Assembly: GCA_021108395.1 (NCBI GenBank)
Contig: JAIOQZ010000011.1
Coordinates: 1 to 64,000, forward strand
Direction of reading: 5' to 3'
DNA: 64,000 nt
Source: Candidatus Cloacimonadota bacterium
GTDB taxonomy: Bacteria; Cloacimonadota; Cloacimonadia; Cloacimonadales; JAIOQZ01
The notes under the pieces were generated by a model, which was given only the letters and a program-made list of their open reading frames with translations, was not told where the DNA came from and searched no databases. This document shows, one piece after another, positions 1 to 11,098 of the stretch. Every line of letters begins with the position of its first letter. Position 1 is the stretch's first letter. The position numbers and the translations under genes are program-made.

Positions 1-177
1 ACTCGACAAGCTCGCTTTTTGTAAAAAGCGAGACCAAAAACTTTTGCGGAAACTACGTTTCCTACGTGCAAAAGATATTCTTATGACACAAGGATGCGAT
101 AGCATCCGTTAGAAGTTTTTGATCCAAACTTTTTACAAAAAGTTTGGCGGGGGTGGGGGCAGCGCCCCATCTTATCG
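1..177. repeat. Multi-hairpin intergenic repeat, copy A
   Basis: This copy holds five inverted repeats in series: 11-32 (CTCGCTTTTT/AAAAAGCGAG), 48-62 (GGAAAC-TAC-GTTTCC), 92-107 (GGATGC-GATA-GCATCC), 124-147 (CCAAACTTTTT/AAAAAGTTTGG) and 156-168 (GGGGC-AGC-GCCCC). The two outer T/A-rich stems with their flanking CAAAAACTT blocks form imperfect terminal inverted repeats. Related copies lie at 6187-6424 and 52385-52660, and a partial copy at 11044-11098. The right end runs into the stop codon of the minus-strand oxidoreductase gene (TAA at 172-174). It may be a MITE-like element, a structured RNA or a bidirectional terminator. Confidence 0.8.
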
Positions 178-1200
178 TTCGAGGGGGAGAGATACTTTTT
201 TTCCCAGCTTGGCGCTGAGGTAGATAGCCTGGATAATTTCGAGCGACTTGCGTCCGTCGCGGCCGTCGGTTTGTGGCTCTGCCTTGCCCAGAAGCGTATC
301 GACCACGTTGTTGAAGTATGGCAGGTGGCCGAAGCCGTACACATTCGGCGGCTGATAGTTGGATTCCTGCACAATGCGGTCATCGTCGTCGTAATCGGCA
401 AACTCCCACTTATCGATGCGGTTGATGGCGATGCCGCCCAGCTTCACCGTACCTTTCTCGCCCATTACCGTGATGGAACCCTCGAAATTCTTTGGGTAGG
501 TGAGCATGGTCACGTTTACCGAAGCGATGATGCCGTTGCGAAAACGCAATATCGCGCAGCCGGTGTCTTCGGTCTCGATGCGGCGGGACATGGTGGCGGT
601 GTCGGCGAGAACGTAATCAACCTCACCCACCAGCCAGTGCAGCGCATCAATGTAATGGCTGGCCTGGTTCATAAAGGCTCCGCCGTCGAACTCCCATGTA
701 CCACGCCACTTGGCCAGGTCATAGTAGCTTTGTGGCCGTTGCCAGAACACGTTGGACTGCATCAGATAGAGTCGCCCGAAGCGACCTTTGTCGATGGCGC
801 GTTTGAGCAGCTGCGAGGTGGTGTTGAGGCGGTTCTGCTTGACCACGAACAGGTGCACATTGTGGTGGTCACAGGCTTTCACGAGGGCGTCGGCATCTTC
901 GAGGCGAATGGCCATGGGCTTTTCGGTGACAACGTGAACGCCGCGCCGTGCCGCCTCGATGCCCATTTCCGGGTGCATACCGCTGGGTGTGCAGATGGAG
1001 AGAACATCCGGCTTTTCCTTGTCCAACATCTCGATGTAGTCGCTGTAATGTGCGGGGATGCCGTATGTTTTGGCTGCTTCTGTGGCGCGCTCTGGCACAT
1101 TGTCGGCGCAGGCGATAACCTCGGCGTCAGGGTTCTCGGCCAGGGCGAGGAAGTGGTTCTTCGAGATGCGGCCGCAGCCGACTATGGCAAATTTGAGCAT
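172..1200 (-). CDS. wbpB: Gfo/Idh/MocA oxidoreductase, WbpB/WlbA-like (UDP-GlcNAc(A) 3-dehydrogenase type)
   Basis: The 342-aa protein starts with a Rossmann NAD-binding motif (VGCGRISKNH, residues 7-16), followed by the family's EKPMA motif near residue 95. The central segment reads KQNRLN, FWQRPQSYYD, WRGTWEFDGGAFMNQASHY and NVTMLTYPKNFEGSI. As I recall it, this pattern belongs to WbpB/WlbA oxidases, which oxidise C3 of UDP-GlcNAcA on the way to 2,3-diacetamido uronic acids for O-antigen or other surface glycans. The epimerase gene lies just upstream with a 13-nt gap, so the two are probably one operon. The substrate is inferred; wbpA, wbpD and wbpE are not in the window. The start has AAAGGAT about 6 nt upstream. 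The last sense codon and the stop lie in the flanking repeat. Confidence 0.82.
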   Translation of the reverse strand: MLKFAIVGCGRISKNHFLALAENPDAEVIACADNVPERATEAAKTYGIPAHYSDYIEMLDKEKPDVLSICTPSGMHPEMGIEAARRGVHVVTEKPMAIRLEDADALVKACDHHNVHLFVVKQNRLNTTSQLLKRAIDKGRFGRLYLMQSNVFWQRPQSYYDLAKWRGTWEFDGGAFMNQASHYIDALHWLVGEVDYVLADTATMSRRIETEDTGCAILRFRNGIIASVNVTMLTYPKNFEGSITVMGEKGTVKLGGIAINRIDKWEFADYDDDDRIVQESNYQPPNVYGFGHLPYFNNVVDTLLGKAEPQTDGRDGRKSLEIIQAIYLSAKLGKKVSLPLER

Positions 1201-1213
1201 GGTTCTATCCTTT

Positions 1214-2272
1214 TCACAAGCGGTTAAGCAGGCTGTTCACGATGATGTCGGCGGCGTGGCCGTCGCCAAAGGCGTTTCTTCGGGGCGCTGTGGGCATGGG
1301 TGCGGCCGCGGCCTGCTCGATGCGTTCGCGGTCGGCGGCCACAACCTCGTTCCAGCCGTCGTGCACCGTCTCGACCCATTCGGTCTCCGTACGCAAAGTG
1401 ACGCAGGGCTTACCCAGCAGGTAGGCCTCTTTCTGTAGTCCACCGGAGTCGGTGAGCGCCTTCTCGCAATCGAGCAGCAAGCGCAACATCCACAGGTAGC
1501 CTATCGGCTCGATGAGCCGTACGTTGCGCGGCTCGATGCCATATTCGGCGATGTATCTGGCGGTTCGCGGATGCAGCGGCAACACCACCGGGCATGGCAG
1601 CGCTGCAAACGCCGCAAAAATGGCGGACAGCGCGTCGGGGTTGTCGGTGTTTTGCGGACGATGCACCGTGGCGAGGTAGTAGCGTTCCGGCATATCCGGC
1701 AGGCGGTGGCTGTCTGGGTCGGCATCGAGCTGGTGGCGGTAGTATAGGATCGAGTCGTACATGACGTCGCCACTGAGCACGGTGTTGTCCTTCAGCCCCT
1801 CGCGTTCGAGGTGCATCACGGCGGTTTGCGTGGGCGCGAAGAGAATATCGGAGATGCGATCAGCCACGACACGGTTGATTTCTTCCGGCATGCGGCGGTT
1901 GAAGCTGCGCAGTCCCGCCTCGACATGCGCCACAGGAATGTGCAGCTTGACGGCGGCGAGCGCTGCGGCCAGGGTCGAATTGGTATCGCCGTAGATGAGC
2001 ACGCCGTCGGGCGACTCGCTGACGAGCACGGACTCGATGTCCCGCAGCATAGCGCCGGTCTGGGCGCCGTGGCTGCCAGAGCCGATATCGAGGTTATAGT
2101 TGGGCTGCGGAATGGAGAGCTCGTCAAAGAACACCTGCGACATGTTGTCGTCGTAGTGCTGGCCGGTGTGCAGCAGCACCTCGCGCAGGCCGTCTGTTGC
2201 GGCGACGATGCGCGATACTGTGGCGGCCTTCACGAACTGCGGCCTTGCTCCGATAACGCTGACGATTTTCAT
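1214..2272 (-). CDS. wecB: Non-hydrolysing UDP-N-acetylglucosamine 2-epimerase (WecB/WbpI family)
   Basis: The 352-aa cytoplasmic enzyme has the family hallmarks in order: GARPQFVKAA at the N-terminus, HTGQHYDDNMS near residue 36, GSGSHGAQTG near 62, YGDTNSTLAAALAA near 94, HVEAGLRSFNRRMPEEINR near 115, and DSGGLQKEAYLLGKPCVTLR near 275. It inverts C2 of UDP-GlcNAc or a derivative to the manno configuration. The FNRRMPEEINR stretch and the adjacent WbpB-type oxidase fit WbpI/WlbD, which acts on UDP-2,3-diacetamido-glucuronate, as well as WecB; the sequence alone does not settle this. The gene runs into the oxidoreductase gene with a 13-nt gap. It probably supplies precursors for a surface polysaccharide. 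Confidence 0.9.
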   Translation of the reverse strand: MKIVSVIGARPQFVKAATVSRIVAATDGLREVLLHTGQHYDDNMSQVFFDELSIPQPNYNLDIGSGSHGAQTGAMLRDIESVLVSESPDGVLIYGDTNSTLAAALAAVKLHIPVAHVEAGLRSFNRRMPEEINRVVADRISDILFAPTQTAVMHLEREGLKDNTVLSGDVMYDSILYYRHQLDADPDSHRLPDMPERYYLATVHRPQNTDNPDALSAIFAAFAALPCPVVLPLHPRTARYIAEYGIEPRNVRLIEPIGYLWMLRLLLDCEKALTDSGGLQKEAYLLGKPCVTLRTETEWVETVHDGWNEVVAADRERIEQAAAAPMPTAPRRNAFGDGHAADIIVNSLLNRL

Positions 2273-2397
2273 GCTACCTGCCGATTTGTAACGCTACGTC
2301 CTATCGATTGTTGGTAAATTCATCTGTTTAGTTACAGTCAGTGGTCAAACTGCCAACTGGTTAAGCCCTGATATCCACACTGCATATGTCGAGCATG

Positions 2398-3495
2398 CTA
2401 ACAAACATGCTTTTCAATAAATTTAGAATTCATCAATCTGGCTACAGCCATGTAACTGGGTGTAAAGCTGATCTGTTTGCCCACTTTATATTTTAGCTTC
2501 TGTGACTTAGTCAAATTGGGCCCAATATCATAGACGGTCATATCTGAGGTTGTCCCAATGAATCCAATATTTGAATCTTTGGGTGTTAGTTCTTTGGGAT
2601 CAACATCCAGAATGCCGAAATCCACAATAGCTCTGAAGCTCTTTCTTCCTTTCCCCTCAATCGTGGCCGAATCTATATGGCCAACACTACCCTCTCCAAT
2701 CAAGCCATCGGGTTCGCGCTCCTTTTCTTCCAATTCAATTATGTTTGCCTTGAATTCAAAGGCGCTGGTTGACAGCTTTCTAAACCTTTTTGCATTAAAA
2801 GGAGAAGTGCCCATGAAGGCTGCTTCACCAATCCTGAAATGATTTACAGACGTGGGGATTTTGTGCTTGCTGATCAATGGCAGCGAAATGGAGCTTCCCC
2901 CGGTAATGATTTTTAACTCCCTATTGAATTTTGTTTCTAATAGTTGTTTATACAATACCAGCTGAATCAATTTGTCGTAAGTAGGCTCGATGCCATACAT
3001 ACAGCCAAGATTCGTTCCCAGACCGATAACCTCGATATTGGATAAATTGAAGATGCTGGAATAAAACTCAATGATATTTTCTCGCAGTATCCCCTCGCGC
3101 AATTCACCCAACTCGATCATGATAATTATCCGATGAATTTTGTTTTTTCTTCTGGCTTCATCATTTAACGCCAAGATAGCCATTAGAGAGGTGTTGAATG
3201 AAATATCTGCATACCTGATGACAGATTTTACATTCTTGATAGCTGTGGGCTTTATATACATCGTAATAATATCAGGGGCAATTCTCTTGATAATCCTCAG
3301 GTTTGAAAGCCTTGAGTCGCCGATTGAATGAACTTCTTTTATTATTGGGTTGGACAGTATCTTGCCAAGAAGTTCATTGTGCCCCGAGATTACCTTTACT
3401 ATCAGTGACCATTCCATATTGTGTTTGTATAGATACGTGTTGAGTTTTTCGAGGTTCTCAATTATTTTGTCGCTTTTGATGATTAATTCTGACAT
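2398..3495 (-). CDS. PLP-dependent alanine/ornithine racemase family protein
   Basis: The 365-aa protein is of the fold-type III alanine-racemase family, ornithine-racemase branch. The N-terminal VKVISGH supplies the likely PLP lysine (residue about 33). GLGTNLGCMYGIEPT, ITGGSSISLPL and HFRIGEAAFMGTSPF match the TIM-barrel and phosphate-binding segments typical of Orr-type enzymes. The C-terminal half (residues 240-365) forms the beta domain. It may interconvert L- and D-ornithine or another basic amino acid; the substrate is not shown. It overlaps the upstream GNAT gene by 13 nt, so the two are translationally coupled. Base composition is clearly AT-rich, with many AAA, ATA and TTT codons, unlike the flanking genes. 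This suggests recent acquisition. Confidence 0.8.
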   Translation of the reverse strand: MSELIIKSDKIIENLEKLNTYLYKHNMEWSLIVKVISGHNELLGKILSNPIIKEVHSIGDSRLSNLRIIKRIAPDIITMYIKPTAIKNVKSVIRYADISFNTSLMAILALNDEARRKNKIHRIIIMIELGELREGILRENIIEFYSSIFNLSNIEVIGLGTNLGCMYGIEPTYDKLIQLVLYKQLLETKFNRELKIITGGSSISLPLISKHKIPTSVNHFRIGEAAFMGTSPFNAKRFRKLSTSAFEFKANIIELEEKEREPDGLIGEGSVGHIDSATIEGKGRKSFRAIVDFGILDVDPKELTPKDSNIGFIGTTSDMTVYDIGPNLTKSQKLKYKVGKQISFTPSYMAVARLMNSKFIEKHVC

Positions 3496-3977
3496 GTTGC
3501 TCGTCTCATCTCGATATATTTTGACTCAAAACCAAGTTTCTCATACAATCCAATCGCTGTCTTGTTGTCATACTCTACATGAAGCGCTATGTCTCCCTGG
3601 ACAACCGCTAACGTCTTGTTCATGAGCAATTTGCCAATCCCACTGCCACGATGCTCTCTATGAGTGGCTATATAGACCAGAATGTTCTCGGGGATGTACT
3701 CCGACATACCCGTTTTGTTGATGACAACAACTCCAACCAGTTCACTGTCTTTCACTGCTGTGACAACAAACCCGCCCGTGCCGTTGTCTGGAGACAGGGC
3801 ATATTCAATCGACTTGGATATGGCGCTCTTACAGTCTCCAAATTCGTCAAGATTCAGAAAAAGGAAATCAACAATCTGAGAGAATGTCAGCGACTCGGTA
3901 GTATCATCTTTCGTATATAGAATTAGTATCCTGCACATATGGGCTTGATCGGCTGAACTGTTTGTTTCTGCACACAT
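3483..3977 (-). CDS. GNAT family N-acetyltransferase
   Basis: The protein is about 164 aa from this start. The acetyl-CoA loop is visible as ATHREHRGSGIGKLLMNKT (R/Q-x-x-G-x-G/A type), followed by the NKTAIGLYEKLGFE helix-strand typical of GNATs. I chose the ATG at 3977 because AGAGAGG precedes it by about 9 nt and a TTGACA box sits at 4042-4047. An in-frame ATG at 4034 would give 183 aa but lies inside that promoter-like segment. The short N-terminus carries CPMC and HMC cysteines. The gene overlaps the racemase gene by 13 nt and shares its low GC, so the pair probably moved together. The acceptor substrate is unknown; an amino acid or D-amino acid is a guess from context. Confidence 0.75.
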   Translation of the reverse strand: MCAETNSSADQAHMCRILILYTKDDTTESLTFSQIVDFLFLNLDEFGDCKSAISKSIEYALSPDNGTGGFVVTAVKDSELVGVVVINKTGMSEYIPENILVYIATHREHRGSGIGKLLMNKTLAVVQGDIALHVEYDNKTAIGLYEKLGFESKYIEMRRATCQN

Positions 3978-4134
3978 CGGGCATTGCCTCTCTGTTGTTT
4001 TTACTTCATTTCCATTGACAATCTCATCTCGCAAGTAGCATTGTCAATTGATTTTTCCCTGACGAGATGAGGATGCCACTGTTGGAATGGTAGATGCATA
4101 ACATGAAGTGAATGAAACCTGTGGGAGACGCCTC

Positions 4135-6186
4135 ATGCGAAAAATAACGCTGCTGATATTCATCCTGAGCATACTGGCCGCCGGCCTGCTGGCCGACAAC
4201 ATCGACTACATCCGCAAAGAATGGCTGCGCCTGCATCCCGGCGAGCTGCCCATCTGGCCCACCGAGGAAGAGCTGACGCGCATGGACGAGATTGGCCGCG
4301 ACTTCTATCCCACCGATCCGCCCACGGCACCGGTGCGTCAGGTGGCCGAGTTCGAGCCGATGTCGGGCGCGCTCATCCGCTGGAACAACGGCCTGGCCAT
4401 CCCCTACAGCCTCGTGGCCGAGATGTCGCTGGACGCCACAGTCGTCACCATTGTCTCCGGCACAACCCAACAGACTGCCGCCATCACCGCCTACCAGAAC
4501 AACGGCGTCAACATGGCCAACTGCACCTTTCTCCATGCCATCACCAACTCACAGTGGACTCGCGACTATGGCCCCTGGTTCATCTTTGATGGCGACAACG
4601 ATCTGGGCGTGGTCAACTTCATATATAATCGTCCCCGACCCGACGACAACGACATCCCCATCGCATACGCCACGTTCGACACCCTCGATCTGTTTGGCAT
4701 GAGCGTGATACACACCGGCGGCAACTACATGTGCGACGGCCTCGGCCAGGCCGCGTCCACCACTCTCGTGTGGACCGAAAACCCCGGCCTCTCGCACGAC
4801 GACGTCGCCGAATATCACCTGGACTTCTGCGGCATCGAGACGTACCATGTGGTGCCAGACCCGCTGGGCGAGTACATCGAGCACATCGACTGCTGGGGCA
4901 AGTTTCTCGACGTTGACAAGGTCATCATCGGTCAGGTGCCTGTCAATGACCCACGTTTCAGCGACTTCGAGAATGCCGCCGACTACTTCGCCGAAGCGCT
5001 GTCCTCCTGGGGCAATCCCTACGAAGTGTATCGTGTTGAAACACCCGGTACCCACCCGCAAACGCCATATACCAACTCGCTCATTCTCAACGACAAGGTT
5101 CTTGTCCCCCAGACCGGCCACGGCCTTGACGACGATGCTTTGGCAGCCTACGAGCAGGCTATGCCCGGCTATCAGGTCATCGGGGTGCCATATGGCGGCT
5201 GGGCGAACACCGACGCCCTCCACTGCCGCGTGCATGAAATCCCCGACAAGGGCATGCTGTATGTGCACCACATGCCGGTTCACGGGGTGGAAGCAGGCGT
5301 GGAGACGCCAATCGCGGCCTACATCTTCGCACACAGCGGCGCCGACCTCATCGCCGACTCATTGCAGGCGCTATACCGCCTCACCAGCGATCCCGACTGG
5401 ACTGCCATCACCCTCACCGACGACGGCAACAATAATTTCAGCGCCACGCTGCCGGCCATCAGCGCCGGTGACACGCTGGCATACTACATCCACGCCGCCG
5501 ACATCTCTGGCCGCAACGCCAATCATCCGTTCATCGGCGCGCCCGACCCGCACCTGTTCACCGTCGCGCCCGACACACAGGCGCCGGTCATCACGCACGA
5601 ACCCATCGAGGACGTCCACATCGAGAATCTGCCGTTCACCGTGAGCGCGCAGGTGACCGATAACTTCGCCGTGACGAGCGTAGAAATGCTGTGCTGGAAC
5701 GACGGCGAAGGAACGACCTATGTCATGGAAAACGCAGGGGAAGACATCTGGACTTGCGAGTTCGACCTGGCGCTCGACGTGGGCGACGTTGTCACCTACC
5801 TGCTCACCGCCGCCGATGGTACCGGCAACGAGACATTCCTGCCGGAAACCGGCGTCTATGCTTTCGAGATACTCGCCACCTCGGTGGACGACACCACACA
5901 GCCAAACCAGGACATGTTGCTGGGTTGTTCACCCAACCCTGTGTCGGCAGCCGGCGCCTCTGTGCGCTTCTTCCTGGCAACGTCGCAACAGGTACAGGTG
6001 GATGTGTATAACGTGCGCGGCCAGCGGGTGCGCAGCCTCGCCTCCGGCCACCGCGACAGCGGATTGCACCGTGTTCACTGGAATGCCCGCAACGACAGCG
6101 GCGAGCCGGTCGCTTCGGGGCTGTATTTCGTGAGGATGCAGACAGCCACAGGCAACCGCATACAGAAGCTGCTGCTCCTTCGCTAA
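4135..6186 (+). CDS. Secreted peptidylarginine deiminase (PPAD-like) with C-terminal sorting domain
   Basis: The 683-aa protein has a signal peptide (residues 1-20, ending LLADN), a guanidino-modifying catalytic domain to about residue 400, two Ig-like domains (about 410-590) and a C-terminal type-A sorting domain (VYNVRGQRV, SGLYFVRM, final LLLLR). Catalytic residues can be placed against Porphyromonas PPAD D130, H236, D238, N297 and C351: D144 in RDYGPW, H250 and D252 in EHIDCWGK, N314 in YTNSLIL and C364 in ALHCRVHE. R166 and R168 in YNRPRP match PPAD R152/R154, which bind the substrate C-terminal carboxylate. Activity on C-terminal peptidyl-arginine outside the cell is therefore predicted. 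The start at 4135 follows GGGAG with an 8-nt gap; an upstream ATG at 4108 has no site. The agmatine deiminase family is the alternative, but the signal peptide and RPR motif argue against it. Confidence 0.88.
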   Translation: MRKITLLIFILSILAAGLLADNIDYIRKEWLRLHPGELPIWPTEEELTRMDEIGRDFYPTDPPTAPVRQVAEFEPMSGALIRWNNGLAIPYSLVAEMSLDATVVTIVSGTTQQTAAITAYQNNGVNMANCTFLHAITNSQWTRDYGPWFIFDGDNDLGVVNFIYNRPRPDDNDIPIAYATFDTLDLFGMSVIHTGGNYMCDGLGQAASTTLVWTENPGLSHDDVAEYHLDFCGIETYHVVPDPLGEYIEHIDCWGKFLDVDKVIIGQVPVNDPRFSDFENAADYFAEALSSWGNPYEVYRVETPGTHPQTPYTNSLILNDKVLVPQTGHGLDDDALAAYEQAMPGYQVIGVPYGGWANTDALHCRVHEIPDKGMLYVHHMPVHGVEAGVETPIAAYIFAHSGADLIADSLQALYRLTSDPDWTAITLTDDGNNNFSATLPAISAGDTLAYYIHAADISGRNANHPFIGAPDPHLFTVAPDTQAPVITHEPIEDVHIENLPFTVSAQVTDNFAVTSVEMLCWNDGEGTTYVMENAGEDIWTCEFDLALDVGDVVTYLLTAADGTGNETFLPETGVYAFEILATSVDDTTQPNQDMLLGCSPNPVSAAGASVRFFLATSQQVQVDVYNVRGQRVRSLASGHRDSGLHRVHWNARNDSGEPVASGLYFVRMQTATGNRIQKLLLLR

Positions 6187-6424
6187 GATGGGGTACCGCC
6201 CCCACCTATTAGAAGCTCGCTTCGCTACGCGACAAGCTTGCTTTTTGTAAAAAGCGAGACCAAAAACTTTTATGGAAACTGCGTTTCCTGGGTACAAAAA
6301 CACTTATGACACAAGGATGCGCAGCATCAAGTCGCGTAGTGAAACGAAGTGACCTTTTAGAGAAGTTTTTGCTCCAAACTTTTTACAAAAAGTTTGGCGG
6401 GGTGTCAGGGGCGGCGCCCCTGCA
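6187..6424. repeat. Multi-hairpin intergenic repeat, copy B (between convergent genes)
   Basis: It fills the gap between the deiminase stop and the aminotransferase 3' end. Hairpins include 6236-6257 (GCTTTTTGTAAAAAGC core), 6274-6288 (GGAAAC-TGC-GTTTCC) and 6374-6397 (CCAAACTTTTT/AAAAAGTTTGG). Short GGGG/CCCC hairpins lie at both ends, 6189-6202 next to the deiminase stop and about 6409-6421 inside the aminotransferase 3' end. The central part also carries a short CGCGTAGTGAAACGAAGTGA block that recurs in copy C. Confidence 0.8.
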
Positions 6425-7619
6425 TCTTACGGTATTGGTGCAGCGCTGTGGCGAATAGCTTCATAGCGTCGTGCAGGGCTTCTTCGTTGAGTACGTATGC
6501 GATGCGCACTTCGTCTTTGCCCAGCCCCGGGGTTGCATAAAATCCCTCGCAGGGCGCCACCATCACAGTTTTGCCGTTCATCTCGAACTTATCCAGCAGC
6601 CACAACGCGAAATCCTCGCTGTCCTCGATGGGCAGCTTGGCGATGACATAGAAAGCGCCGCCTGGTTTGCGGCACACCACACCGTCAATTTTCTGCAAGG
6701 CGTCGAAGACGATGTTGCGTCGCTTGTCATATTCGGTCAGCACTTCAACAAAGTATTCCTCTTCGACATCGATGGCGGCATTGGCAGCCAGTTGGTCGAT
6801 GGTGGGTGGACACAACCGCGCCTGGGCGAACTTGAGCGCCGCGTCCATCAGCTCGCGGTTACGGCAAACCATGCAGCCCACACGCGCTCCGCAGGCGCTA
6901 TAGCGCTTGCTGATGCTGTCAACCATGATGGCGTGTCGCTCGATGCCCTCGATATGCAGAATACTGGTGTGCCTGGCTCCATCATAGATGAACTCGCGAT
7001 AAACCTCGTCGCTGATGATGTAGAGGTTGTGCGCCAGAGCGATGTCGGCAAGGCGTTGCACTTCTTCGGCGGTATAGACAGCGCCGGTAGGGTTGCCGGG
7101 ATTGCAGAACAGAATGGCCTTTGTGCGCGGGCCAATCAATGCTTCGATGGCCTGCCGCGAAGGCAATGCAAACCCGTTCTCCAGATGCGTGGTGAGAGGG
7201 ACCAGCCTGACGCCGGTCTGCATGGCGAATCCGTTGTAGTTGGTGTAGAATGGCTCAGGCACAATGATTTCGTCGTCCTGGTTGCAGGTGACGAGCATGG
7301 CGAACACGATAGCCTCGGAGCCGGCAGTGGTGACAATTATCTCGTTGTTGTCCACATCGGCGAGCATGATTCCATGGCGTTTGTAGTAGCGTATGAGATT
7401 GCGGCGATAGTCGTCCAGCCCTTGAGCGGGGCCATAACCCAGCACCGTGTCGTCGTATTGGGCATATACATCGAGCATCTGGCGCGGGGTCGCAATGTCT
7501 GGCTGCCCGATGTTGAGGTGATAGATATGAGTACCGCGAGCTTTGGCTGCATCGGCAAATGGCTTCAGCTTACGGATGGGCGAGGCCTGCACGTTGCGGG
7601 CGCGTTCGGAGAGGTTCAT
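6405..7619 (-). CDS. Class I/II pyridoxal-phosphate aminotransferase (AspC family)
   Basis: The 404-aa cytoplasmic enzyme has fold-type I features: NIGQPDIATP near residue 37, YGPAQGLDDYRR, FCNPGNPTGAVYT near 171-183, SDEVYREFIYDG, and the PLP lysine K238 in SISKRYSACGARVG. It fits the aspartate/aromatic aminotransferase Iγ subgroup; the exact amino donor is not readable. The start has AAGGAG 6 nt upstream. It follows the DUF374 gene by 16 nt, so it is the last gene of an lpxB-DUF374-aminotransferase operon. The final residues (KMQGRRP) are encoded by the end of the flanking hairpin repeat rather than by a family-conserved segment. Confidence 0.88.
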   Translation of the reverse strand: MNLSERARNVQASPIRKLKPFADAAKARGTHIYHLNIGQPDIATPRQMLDVYAQYDDTVLGYGPAQGLDDYRRNLIRYYKRHGIMLADVDNNEIIVTTAGSEAIVFAMLVTCNQDDEIIVPEPFYTNYNGFAMQTGVRLVPLTTHLENGFALPSRQAIEALIGPRTKAILFCNPGNPTGAVYTAEEVQRLADIALAHNLYIISDEVYREFIYDGARHTSILHIEGIERHAIMVDSISKRYSACGARVGCMVCRNRELMDAALKFAQARLCPPTIDQLAANAAIDVEEEYFVEVLTEYDKRRNIVFDALQKIDGVVCRKPGGAFYVIAKLPIEDSEDFALWLLDKFEMNGKTVMVAPCEGFYATPGLGKDEVRIAYVLNEEALHDAMKLFATALHQYRKMQGRRP

Positions 7620-7635
7620 GGTCGCTCCTTATATA

Positions 7636-8245
7636 TCATTGTCTTTGTGTTGCGCAGTCGGACTTGCCATTCATTTCTTTCATCACGCGGCAGACAGTGT
7701 CAAGCGTATTCTGCACCTCGTCCTTCGAGGGGGCGGGGATTGGCTCGCCATATCGCAGAGTGATGCGGGCAAAGGGCTTGGGGATGAGCATGCGGTCCCA
7801 GGTGTTCAGTCGCCAGGTGCGGTCCACCTCGACGGCGATGGGCACGATGGACAGCCCTGTGAAGTAGCTGGCCCAAACCACGCCATCCTTCACCACGCAT
7901 GGCGGGCCTTTGGGGCCGTCGGGTATCATGTTTATCGCTCGCGTACGGGAAGCGCGGATTATCTGGCGCATTGCCTTGCCGCCGCCGCGAGTGGAGGAGC
8001 CACGGATGGGCAGGTATCCCAGCGCTTCAACAGGCCCCGCCGCGAGCTGGCCGTCTTTGGAGCCGCTTATCAGCACGGCGATGCCTTCACCGCGTCGTGC
8101 ATATGCCGAGGGGATAATGTTGCGATGCCAGGAGATGAACAGGTGACGCTCGCCAAAGCGCGGCTCAATCTGGCGGATGCGCCAAGTGGCGCCCAGCAAC
8201 AGCACAAAAGCCGCCGCCAGATACTTTTCTAGCCAGAATCCAAGC

Positions 8246-8259
<14 letters not shown>
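7636..8259 (-). CDS. DUF374 lysophospholipid acyltransferase family protein
   Basis: The 207-aa protein has a short N-terminal hydrophobic segment (residues 10-25). SWHRNIIPSAYA is the HX4-type acyltransferase motif, followed by ISGSKDGQLAAGPVEALGY, RGSSTRGGGKAMRQII and IPDGPKGPPCVVKDGVVWAS, all typical of DUF374. These proteins are probably membrane-associated acyltransferases in lipid A or phospholipid metabolism. The location inside lpxB (14-nt overlap with its 3' end) supports a role in lipid A or envelope lipid assembly. The acceptor is unknown. Translation is probably coupled, since no strong ribosome binding site is seen. Confidence 0.85.
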
Positions 8260-10942
<2,683 letters not shown>

Positions 10943-10962
10943 GCACTACATTCACAAAACAT

Positions 10963-10999
10963 AAGGCCGTCCCGAGTTTACTTGGGATGGCCTTTTTTT
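10963..10999 (+). terminator. Rho-independent terminator of gdhA
   Basis: The stem AAGGCCGTCCCGAG/TTGGGATGGCCTT has a short loop and is followed by a run of T. Nearly the same hairpin recurs at 15768-15800 after the M14 gene. Confidence 0.9.
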
Positions 11000-11043
11000 G
11001 CCGCCTGCTCCTGAACCTTGTATGTCGCTACGAGTCTGAGTCA

Positions 11044-11098
11044 CCCCGCCAAACTTTTTGTAAAAAGTTTGGCGGGGGTGGGGGCAACGCCCCATCTT
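11044..11098. repeat. Multi-hairpin intergenic repeat, partial copy D
   Basis: Only the right-end part is present: a perfect inverted repeat at 11044-11077 (16-bp arms, CCCCGCCAAACTTTTT) and the small hairpin GGGGC-AAC-GCCCC at 11081-11093. The end CGATAAGATGGGGCG includes the TAA stop and last Arg codon of the minus-strand gene, exactly as in copy A. Confidence 0.8.

Noticed and set aside
6471..7763. A 430-codon plus-strand open frame
   Set aside because: It is antisense to the aminotransferase and DUF374 genes, which have clear motifs and ribosome sites.
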